A stretch of 64,000 nucleotides of DNA from Bog-532 sp963824545 (GCA_963824545.1 CAWGPP010000002.1:186001-250000); one strand, 5' to 3'. Shown: positions 1 to 9,275, numbered from the stretch's first letter. The notes: generated by a model not told the origin, from the sequence alone. Translations and numbers: made by a program.

Positions 1-536
1 ACGGCGTAACCAAACGTCGCGTCCGGGCGGCTCAGCGCGGCGGCCAGCCCTATCGCGGCGAACAGCACCAAGCCGGCGTACCCGTACGCCAACCGTCGCA
101 TCGCGGCCACCCCGATCACGGCCGCGACGATGGCGAGGACGACGAGGATGCCGATGAGCAGAGCGGTCTTGTCGTTGGCGCCGAACACCGAGATCGCGAA
201 GTTCTTCACCGGCGGGGGAGCAAGGTCAATCGCGGCCTGCCCCACCACGACGGCGGGTGAGCCCTGCCGCACGGTCAGCCCGGAGACGAGCTGGCCGACG
301 CCGAGGGCGACCGCCGCCGTCAGCACCCCCGCAATCGCCCCGAACAGCACCTCGTGCCGGGACCGCCCCGGCCGCCGGGACCACCCGGGCCGCCCGGGAC
401 GCTGAGAACGCCGGGGGCTGACGTCCTTGGATGGCTCGCCGCCCCCGGATCGCCCGTTCCTCTCGGATCGCCCGTTCCCCCCGGGCCACCGGGGCCTGTT
501 TGCGTTCGCTGCCCCTCCCGTTGCCGTGCGCACCAT
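1..536 (-). CDS. Molybdopterin-dependent (sulfite oxidase family) oxidoreductase, N-terminal part
   Basis: The gene runs off the left edge, so only about 178 N-terminal codons are present. A basic, low-complexity leader (residues 1-60) is followed by a membrane segment starting RHEVLFGAIAGVL, then GQAAIDLAPPPVKNFAI and FGANDKTALLIGILVV, then further hydrophobic segments. This order (membrane segment, 'sPavvvGqaaID..P..vKnfAI..FG..DK', membrane segments) is typical of actinobacterial membrane-anchored molybdopterin oxidoreductases whose catalytic sulfite-oxidase domain follows. That catalytic domain lies outside the window. I chose the ATG at 536; the frame stays open upstream to a stop near 593, and a GTG at 563 is an alternative. 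Confidence 0.65.
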   Translation of the reverse strand, partial: MVRTATGGAANANRPRWPGGNGRSERNGRSGGGEPSKDVSPRRSQRPGRPGWSRRPGRSRHEVLFGAIAGVLTAAVALGVGQLVSGLTVRQGSPAVVVGQAAIDLAPPPVKNFAISVFGANDKTALLIGILVVLAIVAAVIGVAAMRRLAYGYAGLVLFAAIGLAAALSRPDATFGYA

Positions 537-655
537 CAGAGCCGAAGCCGCGCACCAGGCCACCCCGCCGTCAGGCAGGGTCCGCAGGGATCAATGCCGT
601 GGGTCCGGAACCGCCGCCAGGCAGGAGCGCGCTACGCCTTCCAACGTACCGTCGT

Positions 656-1155
656 TCACTCCTCAAAGATCCAACGTGTCGGTGACCCCGTGAAATCCGC
701 ATCCCGCATGCCGAACACCCGAGCGGGCGCACTCCGAACGTCGCGTTCACCGAGGGATCAAGGAAGCCCACCTCGATGTGCGTACGGTATTTGGCGTTCA
801 TCAGGTCGATCACGCGCTGAAGGGCGGCCGGCTCCGTTACCACGCGCGCCGTGCCCTCGATGATGACCGGATCAGAGGCCGACTCGGTCGATATGACGCA
901 GTGCGGGTCGGCGCGGAGGTTTTTCGTCTTGCGAGAGCCCGCGGCGCTGGAGAACCAGAGCGTGCTGTCGTCCCACATGCCCCAGACGGGCATCAGGTGC
1001 GGCCGCCGGGTCGGCCATACGGTCGCGACCCAGTAGTTGCGGGCCGCCGTCAGCCGTTCGGCCGCCCACGACCACTCCAGGAGCCCGCTGCCCTCTGCCG
1101 GCCCGGAGATGCCGTACCCAGGCATGTAGGGTCGGCTAACCCGAGGGATCTCCAT
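656..1155 (-). pseudogene. Pyridoxamine 5'-phosphate oxidase-fold protein, frameshifted
   Basis: The frame from ATG 1155 reads MEIPRVSRPYMPGYGI, then WVATVWPTRRPHLMPVWGMW, a flavin/F420-binding split-barrel (PPOX) signature with LWFSSAAGSRKTKNL and a VIIEGTARVV strand. Near 718-720 the frame breaks. In the next frame the expected C-terminus continues as VFGMRDADFTGSPTRWIFEE and stops at 656. Adding one G to the GGG run (minus strand) restores a single protein of about 166 aa, the normal family size. This is either a sequencing error or a real 1-nt deletion. The family usually reduces small flavin-dependent substrates; the exact substrate is not predictable. Confidence 0.7.
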
Positions 1156-1267
1156 GGCGGCATGTTTACCACGCACGATGTGGCCGTAGCTCGTATATCG
1201 AACGACGCGCGGTAGTTGCCGCCAGGCCCGCGCGCAGGCCCGCCGCGTCGCCGCGCCCAGGCCCGCC

Positions 1268-1334
1268 GGCTGCCTGCGTCCAGGCCCGCCGCATGACCGC
1301 GCGCAGGGCGGTCGGCTGCCTGCGTCCAGGCCCG
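1268..1334. repeat. Two 21-bp direct repeats in a GC-rich intergenic stretch
   Basis: A 21-bp word beginning ggctgcctgcg and ending in caggcccg occurs at 1268-1288 and again at 1314-1334. It lies in the roughly 350-bp gap upstream of the Zn-ribbon gene. The gap is very GC-rich and holds no convincing gene. Confidence 0.6.
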
Positions 1335-1420
1335 TCCCAGGGCCGCCGCCGGCCGCGCGCCGCCGCTTCCCTGACCGTGCGTTACCGGCCGTCCGGCCGC
1401 GCGGCATGCGGCCCCTCGGC

Positions 1421-1507
1421 CGCGCGGCACTGGCCTCCGGTACGGCGAACGTTGGGCGCGTGACCGCGCGACACTGGTCTCCGGTACGGCTAACGTTGGG
1501 CGCGTGA
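1421..1507. repeat. Tandem 44-bp duplication covering the start of the Zn-ribbon gene
   Basis: Positions 1421-1463 and 1465-1507 are near-identical, with a 44-bp period and about four differences. Both contain the word taacgttgggcgcgtga or gaacgttgggcgcgtga. The GTG start codon and its upstream region are therefore present twice. Only the second GTG opens the long reading frame. Confidence 0.7.
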
Positions 1508-2244
1508 AAGCATCTCCCGAGGCGCAGTTGCGCCTGCTCGAACTGGCGGATCTGGACGCTGAGCTGGCCCGGCTCGATCATCGCCGCCGAAGCCTCCCGG
1601 AAATCGCTCAGCTCGAGCAGATCGGCGCCCGTACGGGCGAGCTTCGGGACGGCATCGTCATGGCCGACACCGAGTTGGGTGACCTTGACCGGGAGCAGGC
1701 CAGGGCCGAACGGGACGTTGAGCAGGTCCGGTCACGCATTGACCGGGACCGGGCCCGGCTCGATGGCGGCCAGGTCAGCGCCGCCCGTGAGCTGGAAAAC
1801 CTCCAGTCGGAGGTGCAGTCGCTGCTGCGCCGTCAGTCCGATCTGGAGGAGGTCGTGCTCGACGCCATGGAACGCCGCGAGGCCGCCGCAGGCGGCCGCG
1901 AGGCGCTGACCGCCGAGCAGGCCACGCTCGCCGGGCAGGCGGCCGAATTGACCGCCAGGCGGGACGCGGCGCTGCAGGACATCGGCGAGCAGGCGGCCAA
2001 GGCGGCGGCCAGCCGCGCGGCGGTGGCCGCCGACGTACCCGCCGACGTGCTCACCCTGTACGACAAGCTGCGTGCGCAGCAGGGGGTCGGCGCGGCGATG
2101 CTCCGCCGCGGGCGCTGCGAGGGATGTCACCTCAGCCTGAACACCGTGGACCTGAACCAGATCCGGGCGGCCGCGCCGGACGAGGTGATCCGCTGCGAGG
2201 AGTGCCGGCGGATTCTCGTCCGCACCGCAGAATCGGGCCTGTGA
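1504..2244 (+). CDS. Zn-ribbon coiled-coil protein (CT398-like)
   Basis: 246 aa with a GTG start. Residues 1-190 are a long charged coiled coil (LDAELARLDHRRRSLPE, then repeated ERD/QVRSRIDRDRARL heptads). The C-terminus is a C4 zinc ribbon with motifs CEGCHLSLN and CEECRRILV. The family is conserved in actinobacteria and usually sits directly before the RNase H/phosphatase gene, as here: the TGA overlaps the next ATG by one base (TGATG), implying translational coupling. A nucleic-acid-associated role is assumed from the zinc ribbon but is not proven. The 44-bp duplication at its 5' end makes an alternative upstream GTG visible, but that one is out of frame. Confidence 0.85.
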   Translation: MKASPEAQLRLLELADLDAELARLDHRRRSLPEIAQLEQIGARTGELRDGIVMADTELGDLDREQARAERDVEQVRSRIDRDRARLDGGQVSAARELENLQSEVQSLLRRQSDLEEVVLDAMERREAAAGGREALTAEQATLAGQAAELTARRDAALQDIGEQAAKAAASRAAVAADVPADVLTLYDKLRAQQGVGAAMLRRGRCEGCHLSLNTVDLNQIRAAAPDEVIRCEECRRILVRTAESGL

Positions 2245-3452
2245 TGCGCCGGCTCATCGTCGAGGCCGACGGCGGCTCGCGCGGCAACCCCGGCCCCGCC
2301 GGCTACGGTGCGCTGGTCCGCGACGCGGGCACGATGGAGATCCTGGCCACCGAGTCGGAGTTCATCGGGATCGCCACCAACAACGTCGCCGAATATTCCG
2401 GCCTCATCGCGGGCCTGCGCGCCGCGGCGCGGATCGACCCGCACGCGTCCATTCTGGCCCGGATGGACTCCCGGCTTGTCGTGGAGCAGATGTCCGGCCG
2501 CTGGAAGATCAGGCACCCGGATATGAAGCCGCTCGCGCGGACCGCCAGCGAAGCCGCGGAAGGCTTCAGCGCGATCACCTATGAGTGGGTGCCCCGGGAG
2601 CGTAACAAGGACGCGGATCGCCTTGCGAATGAGGCGATGGATTCCGCCAATCGTAACGGTGGTGCGGCGCGCCATCAGGTGAGCGGACGACCGGCCGAGG
2701 CTGAGCTGGCACCGACGCCCGCCGAACCAGACAGGCCCTCACCAGACAGAGCCTCAGCAGGCAGGCCCTCAGCAGGCAGGCCCTCAGCAGACGGGGCCGC
2801 TGCGGACAGGGCCTCCACCGGATGGGGCCCGGCGCAGGGGCAGGCAACGATCACGTTGCTGCTGCGGCACGGGCAGACGCCGCTGTCGGCCGAGCGGCGC
2901 TTCGCAGGCCTCGGTGACATCGAGCTGACCGAGACCGGCGTCCGGCAGGCGAAACTTGCGGGGGAGCGGCTCGCGGCGCGCGGCGGGGTGGACGTGATCG
3001 TGGCGTCCCCGTTGCGGCGGGCGCGGCAGACGGCCGAGGAGGTCGCGGCGGCGACCGGCGCGCCGGTCGAGTTCGATGACGACCTACGGGAGACCGACTT
3101 CGGCGAGTGGGAAGGCCTGACGTTCACCGAGGCGCAACGGCGCTGGCCCGGCGAGGTCACGGCCTGGCTGGCCGACCCGGCGGCCGCGCCACCCGGCGGT
3201 GAGAGCTTCGCCGCGGTCGCCGTCCGGGTGCAGGCGGCGCGAGAGCGGCTGATGGCCGGGCACGCCCGCGAGACCGTGCTCGTTGTCAGCCACGTGACGC
3301 CGATCAAGACGCTTCTCACCGAAGCACTGCTCGCGCCGCCCGCGGCCATGTACCGGATACACCTGGATGTCGGCTCGCTGAGCGAGATCGACTGGTACAC
3401 CGACGGCCCCGCCGTCGTTAGGTCACTGAACGATACAGCTCATCTGGGATAG
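2244..3452 (+). CDS. Bifunctional RNase HI / histidine phosphatase
   Basis: 402 aa. Residues 1-140 form an RNase HI domain: it starts MRRLIVEADGGSRGNPGPAG and has the conserved Asp, Glu (NNVAEYSGL) and Asp (ILARMDSRLV) metal ligands. A low-complexity linker with AGRPSAGRPSADG repeats follows (about 160-205). The C-terminus is a histidine phosphatase of the phosphoglycerate-mutase/CobC type, with the RHGQTPLSAERRF catalytic motif and VVSHVTPIKTLL. Related actinobacterial proteins combine RNase H with an alpha-ribazole/acid phosphatase. ATG 2244 is chosen because it overlaps the upstream stop. The linker repeats match the window-wide trend of in-frame expansions. Confidence 0.9.
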   Translation: MRRLIVEADGGSRGNPGPAGYGALVRDAGTMEILATESEFIGIATNNVAEYSGLIAGLRAAARIDPHASILARMDSRLVVEQMSGRWKIRHPDMKPLARTASEAAEGFSAITYEWVPRERNKDADRLANEAMDSANRNGGAARHQVSGRPAEAELAPTPAEPDRPSPDRASAGRPSAGRPSADGAAADRASTGWGPAQGQATITLLLRHGQTPLSAERRFAGLGDIELTETGVRQAKLAGERLAARGGVDVIVASPLRRARQTAEEVAAATGAPVEFDDDLRETDFGEWEGLTFTEAQRRWPGEVTAWLADPAAAPPGGESFAAVAVRVQAARERLMAGHARETVLVVSHVTPIKTLLTEALLAPPAAMYRIHLDVGSLSEIDWYTDGPAVVRSLNDTAHLG

Positions 3453-3625
3453 GGCATCGGTACGGTAAGGTCGGCTGCGCCCGGCCCGGCCGGTGCTGCA
3501 AACGTGTGGGCCCAGGGTCACGTAAGGATGCTGCTCGATGATGACGACGGACTTTCACGCGCCCGGCGCGCGGCGCGGGCGGTGCAGCCCGGTGTGCCCG
3601 GCCGGCTCCCGTAAAATTCGCAGTC

Positions 3626-4660
3626 ATGGCTGATCGTTCGCAGCTCAGTGCCCCAGGCAGCCTGGAGAACACCGCTGGTATCACGAAGGCCAGCGCGCCG
3701 CAGCCGGGGGAGCCGCTCGCCGAGCTGGCCACGCGGAACAACCTCAGGCCCAGCGCGCAGCGGCCCAGGCTGCTGGCGTACCTGGCCAAGCTGTGGCAGC
3801 GCCGGCACTTCATCATGGCCTTCGCGACCGCGCGGAACGTGTCGATGTACACCGACGCCCGGCTCGGCCAGGTCTGGCAGGTGCTCACCCCGCTGCTCAA
3901 CTGCGCGGTCTACGGCCTGATCTTCGGCATCCTGTTCAAGGCCAACCGGGGCGTCGAGCACTACATCGCGTACCTGGTCATCGGTGTTTTCATCTTCACC
4001 TTCACCGAGCGTTCGATCCTGTCCGGCTCCCGGGTCATGCACAACAACCTGTCCCTGATCCGGGCGCTGCAGTTCCCGCGGGCCGCGCTGCCGCTGGCCT
4101 ACGTCATCGTCGAACTGGAACAGCTGATGCTGTCCCTGGTCGTCATGGCGGTGATCGTGCTTGTCAGCCACGAGCCGCTGACCTGGTACTGGTTCCTGGC
4201 CATCCCGGTGCTGCTGCTGCAGACGCTTTTCAACGTCGGCGCGGGCCTGATCATCGCGCGGATCGGCGCCGAGCTGAACGACGTCAGCCAGCTCGTGCCG
4301 TTCCTGACCCGCGTCTGGCGGTACTTCTGCGGCGTCATGTACAGCATCGCCACCCTGCCCGCCACGCTGCCACTCTGGGCGAAGGAGATCCTGCAGCTCA
4401 ACCCGGCCGCCGTGTACATCTCGCTGATGCGGTTCGCGGTGATGACGACGCAGCGGACCAACGCGCCCGGCGCTCAGCCGTACAACGCCATGAAATGCGT
4501 TGAGTTCCACACCAAACTCATTCCGCAGCTGCAGGCCTACTGTCACCCTGAAGTAACCGTGACCCAGCTCTGGGGGGCCGGGGTCGGCTGGGCCGTGCTC
4601 GCGCTCGGTATTGGCATCGTCTACTTCTGGCGCGCCGAAGCCCGCTACGGCCGCGGCTGA
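3626..4660 (+). CDS. Polysaccharide ABC-2 type export permease (Wzm-like)
   Basis: 344 aa. A hydrophilic N-terminus of about 60 residues precedes six hydrophobic segments (for example YGLIFGILF, YLVIGVFIFTFTE, LMLSLVVMAVIVLV, VLLLQTLFNVGAGLIIARI, GAGVGWAVLALGIGIVYFW). Features such as LGQVWQVLTPLLNCAVYGLI and LNDVSQLVPFLTRVWRYFCG are typical of Wzm/TagG permeases that export polysaccharide or teichoic-acid polymers. Together with the following glycan genes it suggests export of the polymer made here. No partner ATPase (Wzt/TagH) is visible in the window, so it must be encoded elsewhere. Confidence 0.85.
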   Translation: MADRSQLSAPGSLENTAGITKASAPQPGEPLAELATRNNLRPSAQRPRLLAYLAKLWQRRHFIMAFATARNVSMYTDARLGQVWQVLTPLLNCAVYGLIFGILFKANRGVEHYIAYLVIGVFIFTFTERSILSGSRVMHNNLSLIRALQFPRAALPLAYVIVELEQLMLSLVVMAVIVLVSHEPLTWYWFLAIPVLLLQTLFNVGAGLIIARIGAELNDVSQLVPFLTRVWRYFCGVMYSIATLPATLPLWAKEILQLNPAAVYISLMRFAVMTTQRTNAPGAQPYNAMKCVEFHTKLIPQLQAYCHPEVTVTQLWGAGVGWAVLALGIGIVYFWRAEARYGRG

Positions 4661-4718
4661 CCGCCCTCCGGCTCACCCCGGGGAAGATGATTTTTAACGA
4701 GGGGAGCTCCGGCTGGCC

Positions 4719-4761
4719 TAGGCCGGGACCGAGATGGCGAACGTCTGCCCGTCCGGGCCGC
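4719..4761 (-). repeat. Duplicated 3' tail of the asparagine-synthase-like gene
   Basis: This 43-bp block matches 4881-4923 with only three or four mismatches. On the minus strand it encodes the same gene ending (PDGQTFAISVPA then stop; the real gene ends PDGQTFAIPVPA). It looks like the remnant of a lost tandem paralogue or a local duplication. About 120 bp separate it from the intact copy. Confidence 0.7.
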
Positions 4762-4775
4762 GGTCGCTTGTTCAA

Positions 4776-4838
4776 CGCTTACCGGCAGACTTTTCGTGGC
4801 ACATACTGCCCGGCGGGTTCAAACTCTGCCCGTAAGTC
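4776..4838. repeat. Dispersed palindromic repeat, copy A
   Basis: Imperfect inverted repeat with outer arms CTTACCGGCAGACTTTT and AAACTCTGCCCGTAAG. The inner part ACATACTGCCCGGCGGG is shared with copy C (46824-46876). It sits between the convergent export-permease and asparagine-synthase-like genes. It may act as a bidirectional terminator or be a REP/MITE-type element. Confidence 0.6.
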
Positions 4839-4879
4839 GTGGTGTCCCAGCGGGAGGCCGGGATGGGCGGGTGTGTGGC

Positions 4880-6886
4880 TTAGGCCGGGACTGGGATGGC
4901 GAACGTCTGCCCGTCCGGGGCGCGGGCCCCGAGCCAATCCTGCGAGATCAGCGCGGCCAGGGTGGCCAGCGCCCAGACGGTAACCGGATCGGTGTGCGGC
5001 GGCCGGAGCAGCCGCTCGGCCGCGGGCCTGCTCACGATGCCGAACAGGCCGCCCGCGGTGCCGTTATCGAGTACGTAGTCCCGCAGGAAGCTGGCCACCT
5101 CGTCGCCGTACCCCCGCCGCCAGTCGAAGGCCGCCCGCGAACCAGCCCCTGTCCCGCCAGCCCCGCTAAGCCCGCCAGCCCCTGTCCCGCCAGCCCCGCC
5201 AGTCCCTCTAAGCCCGCCAGCCCCGCCAGTTCCGCTAAGCCCGTCAGTCTCGCCAGTCCCTCTAAGCCCGTCAGTCTCGCTAAGCCCATCAGTCCCGTGC
5301 GCATCTAGGGGCCCATGCACACCAGTGGCCCCGACAGCCCGCCCACTCCCGCTAGCCTCGCCAGCCCCGCCAACACCACCAGCCCTAGCAGCACCACCGG
5401 CACCAGCGGCACCGGGCCGGCCAGAGCCCGCGCCGCTCTTCCAGCGGTCCGCGGCGAGCGGGATGTCGAGCAGCGCCGGGCACAGCGCTCCGATCGCACC
5501 GCGCACCAGGCGGTCATCGAGGCGCTGCGCCAGCGGCGCGGAACGGGCCGCGCGCACCACCCCGTCGTCGAAGAAGGGCTGCGCCATGACCGAGCGGATC
5601 GCGTACGCCTGCCGGGCCGCGGCCGACCAGCGGCCAGCCCGGTTGACCAGGTAGAAATTATCCAGGGTGGCCTGCGGGTGGGCGGCCGCCGCGGCGGCCC
5701 ACGGGGCCACGCTGGCCACGTACCCGGCCCGCCAGCGGGTCCGGAGCAACGGCAGCCGGCGCAACGTGATGCGGCGCAGCAACTCCACCGAGCCCGCCGT
5801 GCGGCGCGCGGCGGAACCCGGGATGATCTTGGCGTAGCCGCCGCGCAGCAGTTCGCCGCCGTGCCCGCCGATGGCGATCGCGGCCGTGGCGGCGTCCGGG
5901 TCCGGCCGGCCCACGTTTTCGAACGCCGACAGCATGCCGTCCGCAACGAGGACGGTCGCGCGGAGCCGTCCCAGCACATCGACCTCCTGCACGGTCGCCG
6001 GGCCGGTGGACCGGCCCGCGGAGGCGCCGTCCGCGCCACCAGGGCCGGCACCGGTGGTCCGCGGCTGGGCGATCTCGTGTTCCAGTCCCAGTTCGCGCGC
6101 CACCTGCGCGGCGATGAGCACATCCGGATGGTCAGGGAAGCCGTACGTGCGGGCGTGCACGGCCACCCCCGCGCGGGCCAGCGCGGCGGCGATCAGGCGG
6201 CTGTCCTTGCCGCCGGTCAGGCTCAGCTCGACCGGCCCCGGCGCGTCCCGTAGCGGCGTGACCGCCTGCACGAGGGCCTCGGCGACCTGGGCCGCCGCCC
6301 CGGGATCCCCCGGATCCGGTGTGCTCAGCCGGCCGTGATCGGTCTCGGTGATCTCGCCGGCGGCGGCACGGCAGGTCGTCGCGGGCCCGAGCGCGCGGAC
6401 GTCGGCGAAGGGAGTGACCGCGCCGAGCGGGTATCCCGGACCGAGCAGCCCGGCGTACAGCAGCGGGTCGGCGTCGCCGAGCCGGCCTGCGGTGGCCGCG
6501 GCCCAGGCGGCGCGGTCGGCGATGAGCGCGGCCCGGCCGGCCCGGGTCACGAACACCGGGTCGACCCGGGTGATCGCGGTCCGCGCGAACACCGCGCCGC
6601 CGCCGTCGTCCGACGCCCAGATCGTCCCGGCGTAGGAGGTGGGAGGGCCGCCCGCGTAGGAGGAGGGACCGCCCGCGCTGCCGCCCGCGTAGGAAGGGGG
6701 AGGCCCGCCGGGCCCGGCGGGGCCGTGGCCCCAGGCGATCAGCGCGGCGCGGCCGTCGGGGGCGCGCCAGATGACCCGCGCGGGGCCGGGGATGGGCATG
6801 ACGCGGGGGTCGGTCCCGCAGGCGCGCTGGGTCAGTTCCCCGCAGGTGGCGGGGTCGGGCGCGGTGACGGCCAGGGTGAAGTACAT
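4880..6886 (-). CDS. Asparagine-synthase-like protein with low-complexity insertion
   Basis: 668 aa. The C-terminal asparagine-synthase/ATP-pyrophosphatase fold is shown by SLTGGKDSRLIAAAL (PP-loop) and by HARTYGFPDHPDVLIAA. The N-terminus starts MYFTLAVTAP and lacks the catalytic Cys2 of class II glutaminases, so it probably does not use glutamine. Residues of about 480-585 are a Gly/Thr/Ala-rich repeat insertion (GTGGAGGLRG, TDGLSGTGG types) inside the synthase domain. It begins 16 nt after the double-GT4 gene and is the last gene of the leftward glycan operon. Homologues in such loci may amidate sugar acids; that role is an inference. It converges on the export permease across two repeat elements. 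Confidence 0.75.
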   Translation of the reverse strand: MYFTLAVTAPDPATCGELTQRACGTDPRVMPIPGPARVIWRAPDGRAALIAWGHGPAGPGGPPPSYAGGSAGGPSSYAGGPPTSYAGTIWASDDGGGAVFARTAITRVDPVFVTRAGRAALIADRAAWAAATAGRLGDADPLLYAGLLGPGYPLGAVTPFADVRALGPATTCRAAAGEITETDHGRLSTPDPGDPGAAAQVAEALVQAVTPLRDAPGPVELSLTGGKDSRLIAAALARAGVAVHARTYGFPDHPDVLIAAQVARELGLEHEIAQPRTTGAGPGGADGASAGRSTGPATVQEVDVLGRLRATVLVADGMLSAFENVGRPDPDAATAAIAIGGHGGELLRGGYAKIIPGSAARRTAGSVELLRRITLRRLPLLRTRWRAGYVASVAPWAAAAAAHPQATLDNFYLVNRAGRWSAAARQAYAIRSVMAQPFFDDGVVRAARSAPLAQRLDDRLVRGAIGALCPALLDIPLAADRWKSGAGSGRPGAAGAGGAARAGGVGGAGEASGSGRAVGATGVHGPLDAHGTDGLSETDGLRGTGETDGLSGTGGAGGLRGTGGAGGTGAGGLSGAGGTGAGSRAAFDWRRGYGDEVASFLRDYVLDNGTAGGLFGIVSRPAAERLLRPPHTDPVTVWALATLAALISQDWLGARAPDGQTFAIPVPA

Positions 6887-6902
6887 GATGCGGGGCCCGG
6901 TA

Positions 6903-9275
6903 TCAGGACGCGCCGGGCAGCGAGTAACGCTCGACTGAGGTCGCCGGGGCCAGGTTCTGGGTCAGCAGCCGGTACCAGGTCGCGAACACCTTCCGGGACT
7001 CAAAGTCCTCGATGGCCTGGGCCTTGGCCACCGCGCCGGCCTCCCGCCATTCCCCGTCGCCGCAGATCGCGGCGATCGCGGCGGCCATCTCCTGCGGCGT
7101 CTCGTGGATCCAGCGCGTGTCGTAAACCGCCTCGGCGCCCGGCCAGTGCCTGATGACCGGGACCGCCCCGGAGACCATGCCTTCGGCCGGTGCGACGTGG
7201 AAGCTTTCGTCGTCACTGGTGGACAGCACGAAGCCGACCCGGCGCAGCCAGGCGGGAACGTCCCGGCCCGCCTCGTCGAACACGACCGCGCCGCGCAGCA
7301 GGACAGACCGCTGGATCCGGTGCAGCGCCGCCGCGTAGTGGCCGCGTTCCTCCGGCTTCTGCCAGATCCACCAGTGGTCCCACGGCATACCGGACTTGAC
7401 GTAGAGCATGTACCGCTCGTCGTCGCGGCGCAGTTCCTCCAGCACGTCCAGGGCCAGGTCGACACGCTTGCGCGACGGCACGATGCCGATGATTCCCAGG
7501 GCGAACCGCGCCCCGTCGAGCTTGGGACGGTCCAGTTGCTCCACCTCGACGGTGTTGGGCAGGGCAACGATCTTGCGGGCGGGCCAGCCGGTCATCTGCG
7601 CGGTCAGCTCGGCGTAGTGCTTGTTCACCGTGACCACCTGATCCACGGCCTTGATATCGACCCGGTACGGGTACCGGGCGTACACCTCGAAGCGGTGCAG
7701 CCGGACGATCAGCCGGGACCTGGGCCGCTTGTGCTGGCTGTACCAGATCGCGTTCGGCCCGCACCATTCGCAGATCACGACGTCCGCCCAGCGGGACATC
7801 TCCTCGCTGACGGCCTCGTCGTGCTCGCCGAGCGAACGCCAGTGGTCCACCCGTACCTCGAGGCCGGGCTGCTGGCGCAGGTAGTCAAGCAGCGGTGTGA
7901 AGAACTTCAGGTCATGCCCGGCCACCGCGACCTTGAGGACCTGCGCGCCCGGCGCGACCTCGATGCGGGGGAGCGCGTCGCTGAGGTAACGGCGGATCCG
8001 GCCGATCGCCTTGTCCAGGGTGTATTCCGCGGCGGCGGCGGACGTGCGGCTGGCCGCCAGCTTCATGATCGCCGGGTCGGTGGCCGCGGTCTCGGCGATG
8101 GCCACGACGTCGCGCAGGTCCCGCGCGAACATCGGGTAGTCCGCGCCCAGCAGCGCCTCGTGCATGGGGGTCCGGTTCAGGATGACCGGCAGCCCCAGCA
8201 TGCCGAACTCCAGGACCTTGGTCGACAGCTCCAGGCTGGCGTCGAGGCTGGGGTGCCGCCAGCTCAGCCCGATGTCGCAGGCGGCCGCGATGCGCATGGC
8301 GCCTTCCCGGGAATGGCCGCCGCGCCACACCACCCCGCTGGCGGGGACGGCCGGCGAGGCGCCGCCTGCGTCGCCCGCGCCGCCGGCACCCCCGCCACCC
8401 GGGCCGCCCGCGTCACCCGCGTCAGGGGCGGGCGGGTCGCCGAGCGCCACGCGCATCCGCCGCTGATAGCCCGGGTCATCGGGATCATTGTGGATCTTGT
8501 CACCCACCATGTGCAGCTCGGCCCGCACGCCGCGTGCGGCCAGCAGGCCGGGCAGCTGGGTCATCTCGTAGGTGTTCCAGCGCGGCGCGAACTTGCCCGT
8601 GTACACCAGGCGGAGCACGCCGTCGGGTTCCCGCGGCGCGTCCGGCAGTTCCGGGGGCGGCGGCACGACCGGCGGGAACAGCACGCACTTGCCGCACGCC
8701 TCGGCCACGCTGCCCTCGAGGAAGCAGCGCAGCTCCTCGGTCTGGCACAGCACGTACTGTGCGGCGCCCGCCACCCCGGCCAGCCAGCTCACCGCGTCCG
8801 GCGTCATCTCAGGGATGGACTGCGGGATGTCGGTCAGGTAGGTCCACAGCCGCCCGCGGAACGCGTCGTCCGCCACCACCTGGTCGACCAGCCGCCGGCC
8901 GCGCAGCACCACGATGTCGTGCCGGTGCACGGCGTCCACCGCGGTCAGCACCTCGGAGGCCTGCGCGGGGGTCAGCCCGCCCCGGCCGATCCCCGCGACG
9001 AGGTTTTCCTCGGCGGGGCGGCGGATGGTGACGCCCGGCTCACCCGCCAGCGGCGTCAGCAGCCGCTCGGTCTGCACCGGGGCCTTGAGCACCAGCGTCA
9101 CCGCGCACCCGGCCCGCGCCAGCGCCAGCACCATGGACTGCACCCAGATCGCGGACCCGTCGATGAGGTTCAGGTTGACGTCGCCGTACACCAGGGCCGA
9201 GCGCGACCGGGCCGCGCTCGCGTCGTCAGCGGGCGGCGTGGGCTCCGGCCGGGGATCGGCCAGCGGTCCGGACAT
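6903..9275 (-). CDS. Double-domain family 4 glycosyltransferase
   Basis: About 790 aa. Two GT-B modules are visible. Module 1 (residues of about 30-400) has YGDVNLNLIDGSAIWVQSM, LRLVYTGKFAPRWNTYEM and STKVLEFGMLGLPVILNRTP. Module 2 (of about 440-780) has VAVAGHDLKFFTPLLDYL, FALGIIGIVPSRKRVDLAL and a donor site STSDDESFHVAPAEGMVSG. I chose ATG 9275, which has an AGGAAGG ribosome-binding site 8 nt upstream. It lies in a leftward operon with wecB, the CgeB-like gene and the asparagine-synthase-like gene. It probably adds two sugars, or has one active and one structural module, on a surface polysaccharide. A Gly/Ala repeat occurs at about 8345-8440. Confidence 0.85.
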   Translation of the reverse strand: MSGPLADPRPEPTPPADDASAARSRSALVYGDVNLNLIDGSAIWVQSMVLALARAGCAVTLVLKAPVQTERLLTPLAGEPGVTIRRPAEENLVAGIGRGGLTPAQASEVLTAVDAVHRHDIVVLRGRRLVDQVVADDAFRGRLWTYLTDIPQSIPEMTPDAVSWLAGVAGAAQYVLCQTEELRCFLEGSVAEACGKCVLFPPVVPPPPELPDAPREPDGVLRLVYTGKFAPRWNTYEMTQLPGLLAARGVRAELHMVGDKIHNDPDDPGYQRRMRVALGDPPAPDAGDAGGPGGGGAGGAGDAGGASPAVPASGVVWRGGHSREGAMRIAAACDIGLSWRHPSLDASLELSTKVLEFGMLGLPVILNRTPMHEALLGADYPMFARDLRDVVAIAETAATDPAIMKLAASRTSAAAAEYTLDKAIGRIRRYLSDALPRIEVAPGAQVLKVAVAGHDLKFFTPLLDYLRQQPGLEVRVDHWRSLGEHDEAVSEEMSRWADVVICEWCGPNAIWYSQHKRPRSRLIVRLHRFEVYARYPYRVDIKAVDQVVTVNKHYAELTAQMTGWPARKIVALPNTVEVEQLDRPKLDGARFALGIIGIVPSRKRVDLALDVLEELRRDDERYMLYVKSGMPWDHWWIWQKPEERGHYAAALHRIQRSVLLRGAVVFDEAGRDVPAWLRRVGFVLSTSDDESFHVAPAEGMVSGAVPVIRHWPGAEAVYDTRWIHETPQEMAAAIAAICGDGEWREAGAVAKAQAIEDFESRKVFATWYRLLTQNLAPATSVERYSLPGAS

